64,000 nucleotides of DNA from contig JADJJI010000003.1 in NCBI GenBank assembly GCA_016706565.1, positions 310,001 through 374,000 of the forward strand. Reading direction: 5' to 3'. The notes under the pieces are model-generated. The model was not told where the DNA came from. It made no database searches and worked only from the letters and a program-made list of their open reading frames with translations. The first letter of the stretch is position 1. Each line of letters opens with the position of its first letter. This stretch comes from Piscinibacter sp. (GTDB taxonomy: Bacteria > Pseudomonadota > Gammaproteobacteria > Burkholderiales > Burkholderiaceae_C). A program made the position numbers and the translations under genes. Shown in pieces: positions 1 to 8,353 of this stretch.

Positions 1-1
1 C

Positions 2-145
2 ATCAGCTTCGTCCTGCTCAACAACATGTCCAGCCACCTCGGCCTGCTGCGCAACTGGACGCCGTGGATCGTCGCCGCGGCACCCAGCGCGCTGTTCCTG
101 CTCGTCTCGCTGGCCGCGTTCAGCTGGCTGGTGCGCTACCGATGA
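2..145 (+). CDS. lptG: C-terminus of LPS export permease LptG (partial)
   Basis: Only the last 47 residues are in the window; the reading frame enters from the left edge and stops at 143-145. It contains a hydrophobic segment of about 20 residues (WIVAAAPSALFLLVSLAAF) followed by a short basic tail, WLVRYR, which matches the last transmembrane helix of LptF/LptG permeases. LptG is an inner-membrane subunit of the LptBFGC transporter that extracts lipopolysaccharide for transport to the outer membrane. The stop codon overlaps the start of the next gene (ATGA), so the two are probably co-transcribed. The family call comes from the tail and from the usual lptG-cbiX-cysB order in Burkholderiales; so little sequence leaves some doubt. 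Confidence 0.6.
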   Translation: MSFVLLNNMSSHLGLLRNWTPWIVAAAPSALFLLVSLAAFSWLVRYR

Positions 146-516
146 AGCGCGGACTGCTCTTGTTTGCCCACGGCGCGCGCGACCCGCGCTGGGCCCTGCC
201 CTTCGAGGACGTGGCGGCACGCGTTCGGCGAGCCGATGCATCGGTCGCGGTCGAGCTGAGCTTCCTGGAGTTCATGACGCCCGGCCTGGTCGACGCCGGC
301 CACGCGCTGGCGACGCAGGGCTGCACGCGCGTCGAGGTGGTGCCCCTGTTCCTGGGCGCCGGCGGCCATGTGCGCAAGGACCTGCCGGCACTGCTCGAGA
401 CGCTCAAGAGTGCGCATCCGCAGGTCCAGTGGCTGCTTCGCCCGGCAGTCGGCGAGGACGACGGAGTCGTCGCGGCGATGGCGGCTGCCTCGCTGCGATC
501 TGCCGACACGCGCTGA
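142..516 (+). CDS. cbiX: Short CbiX-type sirohydrochlorin chelatase
   Basis: 124 residues, the length of the single-domain (CbiX-S) chelatases that insert Co or Fe into sirohydrochlorin for cobalamin or siroheme synthesis. The N-terminus MKRGLLLFAHGARDPRW carries the conserved His (residue 10) in the L-x-FAHGARDP motif, and a second metal-ligand region, VVPLFLGAGGHVRKDLP, lies in the second half. ATG at 142 is chosen because it overlaps the upstream stop and because the homologous N-terminus begins there; the frame is open further upstream, but that part is lptG in another frame. It lies just upstream of a CysB-type sulfur regulator, which fits a role in siroheme for sulfite reductase, although that link is inferred from position only. 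Confidence 0.85.
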   Translation: MKRGLLLFAHGARDPRWALPFEDVAARVRRADASVAVELSFLEFMTPGLVDAGHALATQGCTRVEVVPLFLGAGGHVRKDLPALLETLKSAHPQVQWLLRPAVGEDDGVVAAMAAASLRSADTR

Positions 517-565
517 ACAGCGCTCGATGGAATAATCCGCCCGATCAACAGATCGCGCGGAAATA

Positions 566-1519
566 ATGAACCTGCATCAGTTCCGCTTCGTCCAGGAAGC
601 AGTGCGCCAGAACCTGAACCTGACCGAGACGGCCAAGGTGCTGTTCACCTCGCAGCCGGGCATCTCCAAGGCCATCCTCGAACTGGAAGACGAACTCGGC
701 GTGGACATCTTCGCGCGCCACGGCAAACGCTTGCGCCGCATCACCGAGCCGGGCCAGCAGGTGCTCAGGTCGATCGAGGTGATCATGCGCGAGGTCGGCA
801 ACCTCAAGCGCATTGGCGAGGAGTTCTCCAAGCAGGACGCCGGCACGCTGTCGATCGCCACCACCCACAGCCAGGCCCGCTACTTCCTGCCCGAACCCAT
901 CGCGCAACTGCGCAGGCGCTTCCCCAAGGTCAATGTCAGCCTGCACCAGGGCTCACCCGACCAGGTGGCACGCATGGTGATCGAGGAGATCGCCGACATC
1001 GGCCTGGCCACCGAGGCGCTGGACGCTCACGACGAGTTGGTCACCCTGCCCTGCTACGAGTGGCAGCACGCGCTGGTGATGCCGGCCGGCCACCCGCTTG
1101 CGCAGCTCGAGCGCATCGAGCTGGAGGACCTGGCGCTGCAGCCGCTGGTCTCGTACCACCCGTCTTTCAGCGGTCGCACCCGCGTCGACCAGGCCTTCGC
1201 CGCGCGGCGCCTCAAGCCGAACATCGTGCTCGAGGCGATCGACGCCGACGTCATCAAGACCTACGTGCGCCTCGGCCTGGGCGTGGGCATCGTGGCCGAG
1301 ATCGCGGTGCGCGACGATCCGCCGAACGGCGAACTCGCCTCCCGGCCGGTGGGTCACCTGTTCGGCCGCAACGTCACGCGCATTGCCTTCAAGCGCGGCG
1401 CGTACCTGAGAAACTTCGTCTTCGCGTTCGCCGAAATGCTGTCCGACCGGCTCGGCCGCAACCTCATCACCCAGGCGCTGTCGGGCCAGAAGCCCGATGC
1501 GCAGGACTATCAGCTCTGA
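566..1519 (+). CDS. cysB: CysB-family LysR-type transcriptional regulator
   Basis: 317 residues. The winged helix-turn-helix occupies residues 1-60 (NLTETAKVLFTSQPGISKAI), and the effector-binding domain runs from about 90 to 300. Residues 99-106, TTHSQARY, correspond to the sulfate/N-acetylserine-binding TTHTQARY motif of CysB and Cbl, with a conservative Thr-to-Ser change. CysB-type proteins activate sulfate uptake and cysteine synthesis genes when N-acetylserine accumulates. The first ATG of the frame is used; it is preceded by a purine-rich GCGGAAATA. No cys structural genes follow in the window, so targets lie elsewhere. Cbl (sulfonate regulator) is the alternative family member. Confidence 0.88.
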   Translation: MNLHQFRFVQEAVRQNLNLTETAKVLFTSQPGISKAILELEDELGVDIFARHGKRLRRITEPGQQVLRSIEVIMREVGNLKRIGEEFSKQDAGTLSIATTHSQARYFLPEPIAQLRRRFPKVNVSLHQGSPDQVARMVIEEIADIGLATEALDAHDELVTLPCYEWQHALVMPAGHPLAQLERIELEDLALQPLVSYHPSFSGRTRVDQAFAARRLKPNIVLEAIDADVIKTYVRLGLGVGIVAEIAVRDDPPNGELASRPVGHLFGRNVTRIAFKRGAYLRNFVFAFAEMLSDRLGRNLITQALSGQKPDAQDYQL

Positions 1520-1530
1520 GCTCTCCCACC

Positions 1531-2697
1531 ATGACCACCGCCACCGCCCGCACGCCCGCGATCACCAGCCGCCTGCCGAACGTCGGCACCACCATCTTCA
1601 CCGTGATGTCGGCGCTGGCCCAGCAGCATGGCGCCGTGAACCTCGGCCAGGGTTTCCCGGACTTCGACTGCGACCCGCGCCTGCTCGACGCGGTGAGCGC
1701 GGCGATGCGCGGCGGGCTCAACCAGTACCCGCCGATGGCCGGCGTGCCGGTGCTGCGCGAGGCGGTGGCCGCGAAGATCGAATCGCTCTACGGCCGCCGC
1801 TATGACGCCGGCAGCGAGATCACCATCACCGCCGGTGCGACGCAGGCGATCATCACCGCCATCCTGGCCATCGTGCACCCGGGCGACGAGGTGATCGTGC
1901 TCGACCCCTGCTACGACAGCTACGAACCGAACATCGAGCTCGCCGGCGGCCGTGCGGTGCACGTGCCTCTGGTGCCGGGCACCTTTCGCCCGGACTTCGC
2001 GCGCATTGCCGCAGCGCTGTCGCCGAAGACGCGCGCGATCATCGTCAACACGCCGCACAACCCCAGCGCCACGGTGTGGACGACGCAGGACATGCAACGC
2101 CTGGCCGAGCTGCTGCGCCCGACCGACGTGCTGCTGATTGCCGACGAGGTCTACGAGCACATGGTCTACGACGGCGTGCGCCACGAGAGCGTGGCTCGAC
2201 ACGAGGAACTGGCGCAGCGCGCCTTCATCGTCTCGAGCTTCGGCAAGACCTACCACGTGACCGGCTGGAAGGTCGGCTACGTGGCGGCGCCGGCGGCGCT
2301 GACGGCCGAGTTCCGCAAGGTGCACCAGTTCAACGTGTTCACCGTCAACACGCCGATGCAGCACGGCCTGGCGGCCTTCATGGCCGATGCGTCGCACCAC
2401 CTTTCATTGCCGGCCTTCTACCAGCGCAAGCGCGATCTGTTCCGCGCCGGCCTCGCCGGCAGCCGCTTCACCTTGTTGCCCAGCGAAGGCAGCTACTTCC
2501 AGTGCGTCGACTACTCGGCCATCAGCGACGAGACGGAGGAGTCCTTCTGCCGGCGCCTGACCACGCAGGTGGGCGTGGCCGCGATACCGCTGTCGGCTTT
2601 CTACCAGGGCGGTTTCGAGCAGCGCATCGTGCGTTTCTGCTTCGCGAAGAAGGACGAGACGCTGAATCTCGCGCTGGAGCGGCTGGCCGCGCTCTGA
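1531..2697 (+). CDS. PLP-dependent aminotransferase, methionine aminotransferase (YbdL) type
   Basis: 388 residues, class I/II fold. The N-terminal part, VMSALAQQHGAVNLGQGFPDFDCDP, is typical of the kynurenine/methionine aminotransferase branch (YbdL, also called MtnE-like). NTPHNPSA (residues 174-180) holds the PLP-contacting Asn, IADEVYEHMVYDG holds the Asp that contacts the pyridine ring, and SSFGKTYHVTGWKVGY contains the Schiff-base Lys239. It uses 2-oxo acids as amino acceptors; which amino donor is preferred cannot be read from sequence. ATG at 1531 follows the regulator stop by 11 bases, so it may be in one transcript with cysB, in keeping with a sulfur amino acid role. Expected length and all key residues are present. 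Confidence 0.82.
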   Translation: MTTATARTPAITSRLPNVGTTIFTVMSALAQQHGAVNLGQGFPDFDCDPRLLDAVSAAMRGGLNQYPPMAGVPVLREAVAAKIESLYGRRYDAGSEITITAGATQAIITAILAIVHPGDEVIVLDPCYDSYEPNIELAGGRAVHVPLVPGTFRPDFARIAAALSPKTRAIIVNTPHNPSATVWTTQDMQRLAELLRPTDVLLIADEVYEHMVYDGVRHESVARHEELAQRAFIVSSFGKTYHVTGWKVGYVAAPAALTAEFRKVHQFNVFTVNTPMQHGLAAFMADASHHLSLPAFYQRKRDLFRAGLAGSRFTLLPSEGSYFQCVDYSAISDETEESFCRRLTTQVGVAAIPLSAFYQGGFEQRIVRFCFAKKDETLNLALERLAAL

Positions 2698-2705
2698 CGC
2701 GGGCC

Positions 2706-2718
2706 GCGGCAAGGCCGC
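2706..2718. terminator. Short GC hairpin between convergent genes
   Basis: GCGGC, loop AAG, GCCGC, followed by AAAGG, lies between the aminotransferase stop (2697) and the convergent fimV stop (2725). It has no T-run, so it is only a weak terminator candidate. Confidence 0.3.
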
Positions 2719-2724
2719 AAAGGC

Positions 2725-4713
2725 TCAGCCGCGATCGGTGTCGCCGCGCTTGAGCTTCGGGTCGACCAACCCGAGGAAGTCCGAGGCAGGCGGCTCCTTG
2801 CCGGTCATCGGACGGGTGACATCGAGATCCACCTGCACCGTCAACTGGTCGGTGGCCGCGAATCCCATCAGGCGGCTGGCCGTCAACTGCTCGATCGGCT
2901 TCTCGGCCGCTTCGCCGTCCATCGGCAGCAGCAGGTCGACGGCACGCGCGTTCGAAGGATGCTCCGCCAGGTCACGGGCAATCGAGTACAGGAAAAGCAG
3001 TTCGCGGTAGGCCGGCAGGTCGTAGGTCTCGCCTTCGGCGTCCTGGCGCATCAGCGTGGCGTCGAGCATCTGCGTGACGCGTTGCGGCTCGTCCCACAGC
3101 CGCTGCAACTGCCTCAGCACCTGCGGATAGTCGTCGAGCGTGCGGCCGTGCTGGAGATCGCTGTCCCAGTCGGGCGCATAGGCGCTGAAACGGCGGTTGA
3201 AACGTTCGCGCACACGCTCGTACGAGTCGTGCTCGCCCCGGCGGCGGTAGATCTCGAGCAGCTTGAGGTAGGGCAGCGGGCTCACGCCGCCGCTGCTGCG
3301 CACATGGCCCATCAGCAGATCGATGGCGGCATCGTCCTGGCCCAGCACGACGAAGAAATCGGCCTGCTGCTCCAGATCGATCAGTTCTTCGACCGACAGC
3401 TCACGGCGTGGGCTGGCCGCTTCGGCGACCATCGGCGACAGCGTCGCCGGCGCATCGAGGACCTCGGTGCGGAACGCCGAGGATTCCTCTTCGATCGTGC
3501 GCACGACGTTGCGTTCGTCCATCACCGCAGGCTGGGTCTCCTGGCGTGCGGCAGCAGCCTCGCTGGCCGGGCCCCGCGTGGCCACCGGCTTGACCGACTG
3601 CGTCTGCGCCACCGAACCGGCCGAGGGCGCGAGCCACCACTGCGACGATTGGCGAGATTGCGACTGGCGCCACCACAGTGCGGCGACGGCCAATGCGAGC
3701 AGCGCCGACAGCCACGCCAGGCCATAGACAAGCGGATTCGAATATCGGGATGCCTGCGCATCGTTCAGGCTGGACTGCAGCGTGGCCAGAGCCTGCTGGG
3801 TTTTCTTCGACTCCTCGCGAAGTGCGCGCAGCTGCTCCTCCAGCAAGGCAACCCGCTGCTCCGCCGCCGATGCCGCACTGGCCGCAGCGGCCATGGCCTG
3901 GGCGGCCGACGAGGCGGCCATTTCAGCGGCGGCCGCCGCCGAAGCCGTCTGCGCCGGCGCTGCGGCTGCCCTCGCCGCGGCAGCGGACGCAGCCGCAGCC
4001 GACAGCGTGGCGGCCGTCCCGGCTTCCAGCTGCAAGCGCGAGCCCCCCGCCTTGGCAATCGCTACCGGTGCAGCGGCCTTGCGTTCGCGCGGCTGAGCCG
4101 TGGCCGCAGGCGCCGCTGTGCTTCGCTGGCGCGGCGCAGGTCTCGGGGCCGCTGCTGCGCGCGGGCGCACCGGGCGAGCATCGGGCGGGGCAGCCAGCGC
4201 ACGCGCGGGCGCCGAGGCGGCTTGTGCCCCCTGCACCACCGAGACGACCGGCGCCACGTCGGCGTCCACACGCTGCGCAGGCAGCGAGACTTCTGGAACT
4301 GCCGCGCCACCCTGAGCGAGATTGAGCCCCGGCGGGTCCATCAAAGTCACGAAACTGCGGGTGAGCCGCGGCAGGCAGCCTGCCGTCACCGTGACGGTGA
4401 CCACCGGCTCGTCGATCTGTGTCTGCGTGCTGACCCGGATCAGCCGTTCGTTGGCGTTCGCGCCGGGTTCCACAGTGACGCGCAAGGCAACCGACGGCAG
4501 CTTGTTGTCGCCCGACTGAACCTCGGCAGCAACGCACTCGCGCGGCAGCGTTTCGTCGGCTTCCAGGCGCACGGTCGCCGCGAAGTTCAGCGGCTGGCCG
4601 AGGTAGGACGCATTGATCGATCGGCCAAAGCCCAGCGCCTGCGCCGGCCCTGCGGTGCACAGCAAGGCAATGCCGACGAAGGCGAGAGGAAGAGAGAGCG
4701 AGGCTCGGCGCAT
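2725..4713 (-). CDS. fimV: FimV-like peptidoglycan-associated hub protein
   Basis: 662 residues. A signal peptide (residues 1-27, ending AGPAQA) precedes the conserved FimV N-terminal domain (GFGRSINASYLGQPLNF, about 27-130). An Ala/Pro-rich linker and an Ala/Glu-rich coiled coil (about 240-325) lead to one transmembrane helix (about 325-348, VYGLAWLSALLALAVAALWW). The cytoplasmic C-terminal part holds a TPR-like segment (LSVEELIDLEQQADFFVVLGQDDAAIDLL). FimV proteins organise the cell pole and are needed for type IV pili and twitching. The start is the ATG at 4713, giving a proper signal peptide; upstream in-frame codons would add a non-signal extension. Shorter than Pseudomonas FimV (over 900 residues), as is usual in Burkholderiales. 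No clear LysM domain was seen. Confidence 0.78.
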   Translation of the reverse strand: MRRASLSLPLAFVGIALLCTAGPAQALGFGRSINASYLGQPLNFAATVRLEADETLPRECVAAEVQSGDNKLPSVALRVTVEPGANANERLIRVSTQTQIDEPVVTVTVTAGCLPRLTRSFVTLMDPPGLNLAQGGAAVPEVSLPAQRVDADVAPVVSVVQGAQAASAPARALAAPPDARPVRPRAAAAPRPAPRQRSTAAPAATAQPRERKAAAPVAIAKAGGSRLQLEAGTAATLSAAAASAAAARAAAAPAQTASAAAAAEMAASSAAQAMAAAASAASAAEQRVALLEEQLRALREESKKTQQALATLQSSLNDAQASRYSNPLVYGLAWLSALLALAVAALWWRQSQSRQSSQWWLAPSAGSVAQTQSVKPVATRGPASEAAAARQETQPAVMDERNVVRTIEEESSAFRTEVLDAPATLSPMVAEAASPRRELSVEELIDLEQQADFFVVLGQDDAAIDLLMGHVRSSGGVSPLPYLKLLEIYRRRGEHDSYERVRERFNRRFSAYAPDWDSDLQHGRTLDDYPQVLRQLQRLWDEPQRVTQMLDATLMRQDAEGETYDLPAYRELLFLYSIARDLAEHPSNARAVDLLLPMDGEAAEKPIEQLTASRLMGFAATDQLTVQVDLDVTRPMTGKEPPASDFLGLVDPKLKRGDTDRG

Positions 4714-4837
4714 TCTGCGATGTGTTTTTATGCTCGAAGACTCTAGCATGAAGCCACCTGAGTCGATCCTTCGAACGCAGGGGCCGCCGGCACGGTGCCG
4801 TGACACAATCGACCGATCACCGGCGCCTCGCGAGCCC

Positions 4838-5617
4838 ATGCCTTCCGAACTGTTGACCGAGCGCCAAGGCGCCGTGCTGATTCTCACGATCAGCGACCCG
4901 GAGACCCGCAACACGCTGTCCGAGGCGGTCATCACGGCCGGCATCGAGGCGCTGAGCACGGCCGAGTCCGATGACGAGGTGCGCTGTGTGATCCTGCGCG
5001 GCGCCGGCCAGCACTTCTGCGCCGGCGGCAATCTGCAGGGCCTGATGGCACGCCGGCAGGCGGGCCCGCCGGCCCAGGCCCGCATGCTCGAGCGGCTGAA
5101 CCAGTGGGTCGAGGCGCTGCGCGCTTGCCCGAAACCGGTGCTGGCGGCCGTCGAAGGCGCCGCGGCGGGCGCAGGTTTCTCGCTCACGCTGGCCTGCGAC
5201 ATGATCGTCGCTGCCGACGACGCGAAGTTCATCCTCTCCTACGCCAAGCTCGGGCTGTCGCCCGACGGTGGCGCCAGCTGGCAGCTGCTGCGCGCCCTGC
5301 CCCGCCAGGCGGTGCAGCAGATGGTGTGGCTGGCCGAGCCCGTCTCGGCGCGGCAGCTGCAAGGCTGGAGCATCGTCAACGCCGTCACCGAGCCGGGCAA
5401 CGCGCTGGCCGAGGCGCTGCGGCTGGCCGACCGCCTGTCCGCGATGGCACCCAATGCCTTGGCCAGCGGCAAGGAGCTGCTCAATGCGGCGGCCGATCAA
5501 CCGCTGAACGCCCAGCTCGGCGCCGAGCGCGACCACTTCATCGTCAACCTGTTCCACGCCAACGGCGGCGAAGGCATCCAGGCCTTCGTCGGCAAGCGCG
5601 CGCCGCGCTTCGAGTGA
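4838..5617 (+). CDS. Enoyl-CoA hydratase/isomerase family protein (PaaG / alternative oxepin-CoA hydrolase type)
   Basis: 259 residues, crotonase fold. The two oxyanion-hole segments are visible: HFCAGGNLQG and EGAAAGAGFSLTLACDM. The active-site stretch, KLGLSPDGGASWQLLRALP, has Asp where hydratases have Glu in the GAGGT motif. This resembles the isomerase PaaG and proteins annotated as 'oxepin-CoA hydrolase, alternative type'. ATG at 4838 is chosen because the homologous N-terminus begins MPSELLTERQGAVL. It is divergent from fimV and convergent with the next gene. Substrate is unproven; ring-opening of phenylacetate-derived oxepin-CoA or general acyl-CoA metabolism are both possible, and no other paa genes are nearby. 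Confidence 0.75.
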   Translation: MPSELLTERQGAVLILTISDPETRNTLSEAVITAGIEALSTAESDDEVRCVILRGAGQHFCAGGNLQGLMARRQAGPPAQARMLERLNQWVEALRACPKPVLAAVEGAAAGAGFSLTLACDMIVAADDAKFILSYAKLGLSPDGGASWQLLRALPRQAVQQMVWLAEPVSARQLQGWSIVNAVTEPGNALAEALRLADRLSAMAPNALASGKELLNAAADQPLNAQLGAERDHFIVNLFHANGGEGIQAFVGKRAPRFE

Positions 5618-5636
5618 TCGCCGCCCGCGCGCTTCG

Positions 5637-6413
5637 TCAGCTGCGGTAGCCGGGGTTCTGGCGGTCGAGCCGGCGCAACAGGCCCGGCCAGGTCAGCGCC
5701 CCGCCGCCCACACCTCGGGTCACCTGCTTCGCCTGCTGCTGGGCCCCCGCGATGATGCGTGGATCGACGTGCGTCAATTCGCGGCTGCCGGCCAGCGCGC
5801 GGACCTGGATCGTGCACACCGTCTCGAACAGGTACATGTTCAGGAAGGCGTCGGCAATCGTCGGCCCCACCGTCAACAGGCCGTGATTGCGCAGCATCAG
5901 GAAGGACTTGTCGCCCAGATCGGCCACCAGGCGGGGCTTCTCGTCCTCGTTGAGCGCCACGCCCTCGTAGCCGTGGTAACCCAGGCTGGACAGCACGAAG
6001 ATCGACTGCTGGGACAGCGGCAACACGCCTCCCTGCTGCGCCGAGACGGCGATGCCGTTGAGCGTGTGCGTGTGCAGCACGCACTGCGCGTCGTGGCGCA
6101 CCGCATGGATGGCACTGTGGATCGTGAAGCCGGCCGGGTTGACCGGGAACGGCGAGTCGTCGAGCTTCTTGCCGGCGGTGTCGATGCGCACCAGGCTCGA
6201 CGCGGTGATCTCCTCGAACATCAGCCCATAGGGGTTGATGAGGAACTCGTTGTCGCGGCCCGGCACCCGCGCGCTGATGTGGGTGAACACGAGGTCGTCC
6301 CACTTGAACAGCGCGACCAGCCGGTAGGCCGCGGCGAGGTCCACGCGGGTCTGCCATTCTTCGGCGCTGACCTGCCCCTGGCGGCTGGGGATCTGCAGTT
6401 CGGTGGTGCTCAT
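5637..6413 (-). CDS. Class II aldolase/adducin family protein
   Basis: 258 residues with the fuculose-phosphate-aldolase fold. Metal-ligand histidines are in VLHTHTLNGIAV and LMLRNHGLLTVG, and the N-terminal AAYRLVALFKWDDLVFTHISARVPG segment is conserved across this branch. ATG at 6413 is preceded by a good Shine-Dalgarno (AGGAGA, spacing 6). The gene is divergent from a Crp-family regulator only about 80 bases away, suggesting local control. It is clearly a paralogue of the protein at 19552-20322: both share the AAYR, NP-GL, TAS-LV, NPAGFT-H-AIHA and LLRNHG blocks. Substrate unknown; members include sugar-phosphate aldolases, decarboxylases and non-enzymatic proteins. Confidence 0.8.
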   Translation of the reverse strand: MSTTELQIPSRQGQVSAEEWQTRVDLAAAYRLVALFKWDDLVFTHISARVPGRDNEFLINPYGLMFEEITASSLVRIDTAGKKLDDSPFPVNPAGFTIHSAIHAVRHDAQCVLHTHTLNGIAVSAQQGGVLPLSQQSIFVLSSLGYHGYEGVALNEDEKPRLVADLGDKSFLMLRNHGLLTVGPTIADAFLNMYLFETVCTIQVRALAGSRELTHVDPRIIAGAQQQAKQVTRGVGGGALTWPGLLRRLDRQNPGYRS

Positions 6414-6494
6414 TTTCGTCTCCTCGTGGCGGGGTTTCGCTCGTGGACAATAGGTTGGCACAGCCGCATCATGCTGTCACGTCAGCGACTGAAC

Positions 6495-7199
6495 ATGAAC
6501 ACCCCCGCGCTTACCATCGACGAACGTTCCAACATCGAGTCGGGCTCTTGGTTCTCGAAGCTCTCGCTGCCCCTGCGCCAGGCCATCCTCGCCCGCTCGA
6601 CGGTCCGGCGCCTGGCCGACGGCGCCACCTTGACGGCTCGCGGCACGCCCGCCCAGGAGTGGGTCGGCGTGGCCAAGGGAGCCGTGCGCGTCAGCTCGGT
6701 GTCGCTGTCGGGCAAGCAGGTCACGCTCACCTACGTCGAGCCCGGCACCTGGTTCGGCGACATCGCCCTGTTCGACGGCCTGCCGCGCACGCACGACGGC
6801 AGCGCGCATGGCGAGACCACGCTGCTGATCGTTCGCAAGGCCGATTTCAAGGAACTGCTGACGCAGCATGTCGAGTTGTACGACGCCTTGCTGCGCCTGA
6901 ACTGCCGGCGATTGCGGCTGATGTTCGACACCATCGAAGACCTGAACACGCGGCCGCTCGCCGCGCGACTGGCCAAGCAGGTGCTGTTGCTGGCTCGTGC
7001 CTATGGCATCGAGCAAGGCGAGGAGATCCGCATCGGCCTGCAGCTCGCCCAGGAAGACCTGGCGCAGCTGCTCGGTGCTTCGCGGCAGCGCGTCAACCAG
7101 GAGCTCAAGGGCTTCGAGCGCGAGGGCGCCGTGCGCATCGAGCCGACGCGCCTGGTCGTGCTGTCGAAGGACAAGCTGCTCGCCATCGCCGAGAAGTGA
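6495..7199 (+). CDS. Crp/Fnr-family transcriptional regulator
   Basis: 234 residues. The cyclic-nucleotide-binding-like beta barrel spans about 30-140 (VGVAKGAVRVSSVSLSGKQVTLTYVEPGTWFGDIALFDG), followed by a long dimerisation helix and a winged helix (about 165-225) whose recognition helix is in QEDLAQLLGASRQRVNQELKGFEREGAV. No Fnr cysteine cluster is present, so it is not an oxygen-sensing FNR. Cyclic nucleotide binding is uncertain because the phosphate-binding RTA motif is not clear (here LPRTHDGSAHGE). Start 6495 is chosen; ATG 6471 is in frame and would add 8 residues, and neither has a strong ribosome site. It is divergent from the class II aldolase gene and may regulate it. Confidence 0.78.
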   Translation: MNTPALTIDERSNIESGSWFSKLSLPLRQAILARSTVRRLADGATLTARGTPAQEWVGVAKGAVRVSSVSLSGKQVTLTYVEPGTWFGDIALFDGLPRTHDGSAHGETTLLIVRKADFKELLTQHVELYDALLRLNCRRLRLMFDTIEDLNTRPLAARLAKQVLLLARAYGIEQGEEIRIGLQLAQEDLAQLLGASRQRVNQELKGFEREGAVRIEPTRLVVLSKDKLLAIAEK

Positions 7200-7259
7200 C
7201 TCTCAGCCGCGCCGGCCGCGGCCGCGGCCGGTTTGTCATCCACCGTTTCTGACAAGCCC

Positions 7260-8336
7260 ATGGACGCCTATTCCGGAACCAAACCCGTCGCCCAGCAGCA
7301 CGCGTTCGACATCGCGATGCTGCAGGCCCACCTCGAGATGCATCTGGACGGCTTTCGCGGCCCGCTCACGGTCGAGCAGTTCAAGGGCGGGCAATCCAAC
7401 CCGACCTTCAAGCTGGTCACGCCGGCCACCACCTACGTGATGCGCTGCAAGCCCGGGCCGGTGGCCAAGTTGCTGCCCTCGGCGCACGCGATTGAGCGCG
7501 AGTTCACGGTCATGCGCGCGCTGCGCGGCAGCGGCGTGCCGGTGCCGACCATGCACCTGCTGTGCGACGACGAATCCGTCATCGGCCGCGCCTTCTACGT
7601 GATGGAGTTCGTGCAGGGCCGCGTGCTGTGGGACCAGACCCTGCCGGGCCTGCCCAACGCCGAGCGCAGCGCCATCTACGACGAGATGAACCGCGTCATC
7701 GCCGCGTTGCACAAGGTCGACGTGAACGCCGCCGGCCTGGCCTCGTACGGCAAGCCCGGCAACTACTTCGACCGCCAGATCGGCCGCTGGAGCAAACAGT
7801 ACATCGCCTCGATCACCGAACCCATCGAGGCGATGGACCGACTGATGGAATGGCTGCCCGCGCACATGCCGGCGAGCGCGCGCGACGAGAGCCAGGTGTC
7901 GGTGGTGCATGGCGACTACCGGCTCGACAACCTCGTCTTCCACCCCACCGAGCCGCGCATCCTCGCCGTGCTCGACTGGGAGCTGTCGACGCTGGGCCAT
8001 CCGCTGGCCGACTTCAGCTACCACTGCATGTCGTGGCACATCCCGCCGGGATCGTTCCGCGGCATCGGCGGCGTGGATCTGGCGGCGCTGGGCATCCCTG
8101 ACGAGAAGACCTACGTGCGCCGCTACTGCGAGCGCACCGGCCGCCCCGACGCCGACGCGGTGATGGCCGACTGGAATTTCTACATGGCCTACAACCTGTT
8201 CCGCATGGCCGGCATTCTGCAGGGCATCGCCAAGCGCGTCGTCGAGGGCACCGCCTCGAGCGCACAGGCGACCTCTGCCGGCGCCGGTGCGCGGCCCCTG
8301 GCCGAAATGGGCTGGCGCATCGCGCAGTCCGCCTGA
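7260..8336 (+). CDS. Aminoglycoside-phosphotransferase-fold kinase, ACAD10/11-partner type
   Basis: 358 residues. The kinase-like fold has the Brenner motif [13 protein letters not shown] (catalytic Asp plus Asn) and the metal-binding [19 protein letters not shown]. It lies 17 bases upstream of an acyl-CoA dehydrogenase. In animals the two activities are fused in ACAD10/ACAD11, which phosphorylate 4-hydroxyacyl-CoA and then remove the phosphate, so this pair probably acts on 4-hydroxy fatty acyl-CoAs. ATG at 7260 (AGCCC-ATG) is used; an in-frame TTG at 7233 is a weaker option. It is not an antibiotic-resistance gene despite the family name. Confidence 0.82.
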   Translation: MDAYSGTKPVAQQHAFDIAMLQAHLEMHLDGFRGPLTVEQFKGGQSNPTFKLVTPATTYVMRCKPGPVAKLLPSAHAIEREFTVMRALRGSGVPVPTMHLLCDDESVIGRAFYVMEFVQGRVLWDQTLPGLPNAERSAIYDEMNRVIAALHKVDVNAAGLASYGKPGNYFDRQIGRWSKQYIASITEPIEAMDRLMEWLPAHMPASARDESQVSVVHGDYRLDNLVFHPTEPRILAVLDWELSTLGHPLADFSYHCMSWHIPPGSFRGIGGVDLAALGIPDEKTYVRRYCERTGRPDADAVMADWNFYMAYNLFRMAGILQGIAKRVVEGTASSAQATSAGAGARPLAEMGWRIAQSA

Positions 8337-8353
8337 CAACCCCGGAGAGACGC

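Noticed and set aside
7260-8336. Aminoglycoside resistance kinase
   Set aside because: The fold is shared, but the gene is paired with an acyl-CoA dehydrogenase and has the ACAD10/11-partner features.
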